The position numbers and the translations under genes were made by a program. From Bagarius yarrelli (Eukaryota; Chordata; Actinopteri; Siluriformes; Sisoridae): a DNA stretch of 64,000 nt. The notes below the pieces were generated by a model. That model was not told the DNA's origin. It saw only the letters and a list, made by a program, of their open reading frames with translations, and ran no database searches. Where the stretch lies: contig VCAZ01000035.1 of NCBI GenBank assembly GCA_005784505.1, positions 533,501 through 597,500 on the forward strand, written 5' to 3'. Numbering within the stretch: the stretch's first letter is position 1; each line of letters starts with the position of its first letter. This document shows, in pieces, positions 61,710 through 64,000 of the stretch.

Positions 61710-61781
61710 GACTATCACCAACTGCAATCTACGAACGATTCAAGCACGTGCATTTGCACAAAATCCTCATCTCCGTTACAT
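61710..61781 (+). CDS. ntrk3: TrkC exon 3 (leucine-rich repeat)
   Basis: 72-nt exon. The first base completes Leu105 (CT|G); then TITNCNLRTIQARAFAQNPH and LRY follow, ending with two bases of the next codon. It fits the second Trk leucine-rich repeat (LRxIQxRAFAxNPHLRY). An unusual Cys110 lies in TNCNL. The acceptor is 'tttatattccccag' and the donor GTAAGT at 61782-61787. 72 nt and phase 2-2 are typical. Later exons lie outside the window. Confidence 0.96.
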
Positions 61782-62829
61782 GTAAGTATCGTTCAAATTT
61801 CTTGTTTTCTATACTTAGATAAATGGAATTATGACAAATTTGTGTATATCCGTTTAGAACACTGGCAGCTTAGTGGTAAGAACTACTAGCTTAACTTCCA
61901 GGATCATGACATCAGGATACAATTGCCTTTGAGTCAAGAGTCGAGAAGCTTAACAATTAAAGGATAAAGATAAATAAAAGCAACCAGAAATGAAACAGAC
62001 TTGGCAGTCCATTTGGTCAGTCACTTTTTAATTGGTTCCTTGGTGCCAAGTGGGCGGTAACAGCCACTATTATAAACAATCAGACAGCCTGAGTTGGAGT
62101 AGCTCATCAGCATTTAATGAATGGAATAAAAGTCACTTAGAGGATGTCTTTACTTGAGTCACAAATGGAGCAGATGGACATGCTAATTGTGGAGTCGTTA
62201 AGGATGAAGTTAGGAGCTTCATCGCTGCAGATTTAAAGGGACACAAAAAAAAACAGGACTGGAGATTTTACACAGTTGAACTGATTCAGACGAAAAAGAT
62301 GAAGCCATGAACATTGCTCTTTGTGAATTATGTAAAAAATATTTAGCTACCCACTTAAAAGTAAACAACATCGACAGTCAAAGTTAACCTACTGTACTAA
62401 AGGACACAATGCTTTTCCTGTTTGCAGTGAGATTAACTTTTATATGTTAGACCACAAGGACGTTATATTATTTAACATTTGTTCTCACTGCTAAATTAGC
62501 TTTAAACTGTAATGATTGATCCCAATGGCAGTGCAATAGACTTTCAATCAATCCAACAATCATCAGGTTTAACTGTGCTGGCGCACAAATTCATGGATCG
62601 GTGGAGCAGTCGATTGTGTTTCAAAAATAACATTTATTTTCTTTCATGTCCACTCAGGATTTCGCCCGTACAAACACTCTGATAGTCACTGCTCTGTTAT
62701 AAATGTTTTTAACTCACTCACTTTTTTAAAAATTATTTTATGTCCTTTTTAAATTCTTTATATTCTTTTGTTCACAAAAAAGAAATCATGTAATCAAGGA
62801 ATTTCACAGCGAGGTCAAAAAGGCTAAAA

Positions 62830-62985
62830 GCTTTTTTCCCCCCATTCTTTATCTTAATTTCACTGTCGGTGATTGATATCTGCAAAGAAGCTGTCTTTAG
62901 CACAGCACAAGCTAGAATGGTTGCTAAATAGTTATATTCAGTGTTGGGCAGCCACTACTTTAACTACATTTCTGTGTGGCTGACA
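62830..62985 (+). repeat. Interspersed repeat, second copy of the 59.04-kb repeat
   Basis: 'aatttcactgtcggtgattg', 'ctagaatggttgctaaatag', 'cagtgttgggcag' and 'ctacatttctgtgtggctga' are collinear with 59040-59220. Confidence 0.7.
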
Positions 62986-63111
62986 AAAGTATTTTAGTAT
63001 GACAGTGATTCTACTTTTTTTTTCTGGTGGTGGCAACAATCTTTTTGGTGCATTACTGCCACCTTTTGCTTCGGAGGGTCACATCATAAACCAAACACTG
63101 GGCTGAAACAG

Positions 63112-63175
<64 letters not shown>
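63112..63175. repeat. (AT)n microsatellite
   Basis: About 32 uninterrupted TA units. Confidence 0.97.
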
Positions 63176-63178
<3 letters not shown>

Positions 63179-64000
63179 ATGTTGCTAAGGCTAAGGCTAA
63201 GCAGAGGGATAGCTACAGTGTAGTGAAAAGTCATTTAACATAGAGTAACTGATAGCTTAACTCTCTACATTTTCCAGGTAGCTTACCCCAAGACTGGTTA
63301 TATCACCTGTATAAGAACCAAAATTTCTTTAAAAATACCATAAAAACCCTCAGTTAAAATGTTATATAAATAAATAATAAATGTTTTTGTTCTTTAATAT
63401 TCTAACTTTGTACTTTACAATAAAGAAAATACACATTCCCAAATTTGAACTTTATTAAACACATTAGGCAAAAAAGACCTTTTATTGAATGTAATGAATA
63501 CTTTATAGTGTAAACTTTAAAAAAAAGAATGCAATTCATATTTAAATATTTCTGTCAGCTTCTAAGCTCCATCCCTGCACTTTAGACTCAGGCAGGTGCA
63601 AATCTGAAGGGCCTGTTGTCATAGGGGAAAAGGAAAGGTCAGGTCTTGCTGGGGGACTGAAGAGTCTGTCCCTCATTAACTCCGTCTCAGCCTTTGTAAT
63701 GCTTTGTCTGAAAATGTCACTTTAGCAAAACTACTTTCAATGTCACCTCAGTCAGTCAGGGCCAATTATAAAGTGTTTACTCCACCTGACTCAACCACCC
63801 TTCTCCTGCACGACTTTGTTTCTTATAAGAAAGATTTCCTAAGCAATTTAATTGAATATAGATAGGATTTTAAAGTTTAACATCAACATAAGCAAAACCT
63901 TTTTGCCGTTGTTGCTGTTGCGCTGGCAGTATCATGTTGCAATGAGCTTAATATACTATGACACCTGCCATAACACAAACAGTAGCTCTAAAAATCTTTG

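Larger units (their letters stand above)
61782..64000 (+). other. ntrk3: Start of ntrk3 intron 3
   Basis: Begins with GTAAGT. It contains the second copy of the 59-kb repeat and an (AT)n tract. No further exon is visible before the window ends. Confidence 0.75.

Overview
This window is vertebrate genomic DNA, almost certainly from a teleost fish and plausibly an ostariophysan/siluriform. The evidence is AT-rich DNA with very long (AT)n, (TC)n and GATA microsatellites, several tRNA-derived SINE families of the type abundant in teleosts, Tc1-like elements, hAT and PIF-like elements, and fragments of an RTE-type LINE. No bacterial-type operons, CRISPR arrays, rRNA or canonical tRNA genes were seen.

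One protein-coding gene is clearly supported: the 5' part of ntrk3 (TrkC, the neurotrophin-3 receptor tyrosine kinase) on the + strand. Exon 1 carries the ATG at 20271 and the donor at 20510. It encodes a signal peptide, the N-terminal cysteine cluster of the leucine-rich-repeat (LRR) domain and an Asn-glycosylated linker. Exon 2 (56659-56733, 75 nt) and exon 3 (61710-61781, 72 nt) encode the first LRRs. All three donors and both acceptors fit consensus, every junction is phase 2, and the joined frame stays open for 128 codons plus 2 nt. Immunoglobulin-like, transmembrane and kinase exons must lie beyond 64000. Intron 1 is about 36.1 kb and intron 2 about 5.0 kb.

Layout: 1-19 kb is upstream sequence with a hAT element nested in a Tc1-like copy (1.5-2.9 kb), SINEs (3.8 kb; 6.4-6.9 kb; 13.4 kb; 15.1-15.4 kb), two further short DNA elements (11.6 and 12.6 kb) and a 2.1-kb minisatellite (16.0-18.1 kb). 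19.2-20.27 kb holds a roughly 750-bp (TC)n tract and the presumed ntrk3 leader with two short uORFs. 20.5-56.7 kb is intron 1, filled with nested repeats. Its most notable content is a pair of oppositely oriented RTE LINE fragments (37.85-38.94 kb, +; 46.19-47.18 kb, -), each containing an expanded 36-bp in-frame minisatellite derived from the LINE's own ORF. It also holds a 1-kb T-rich minisatellite (49.4-50.4 kb) and a chimeric patch at 33.4-33.7 kb. 56.7-61.7 kb is intron 2 with a near full-length but decayed Tc1-like transposon (59.93-61.16 kb). 61.8-64 kb is the start of intron 3.

I found no gene cluster or new enzymatic system. The observations most worth follow-up are the LINE-born minisatellite and its inverted pair, the repeat-mediated chimera, and a weak candidate ciliary-type promoter plus first exon just inside intron 1 (20.66-20.88 kb). 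All repeat-family assignments were made by eye and recall, without a library search.
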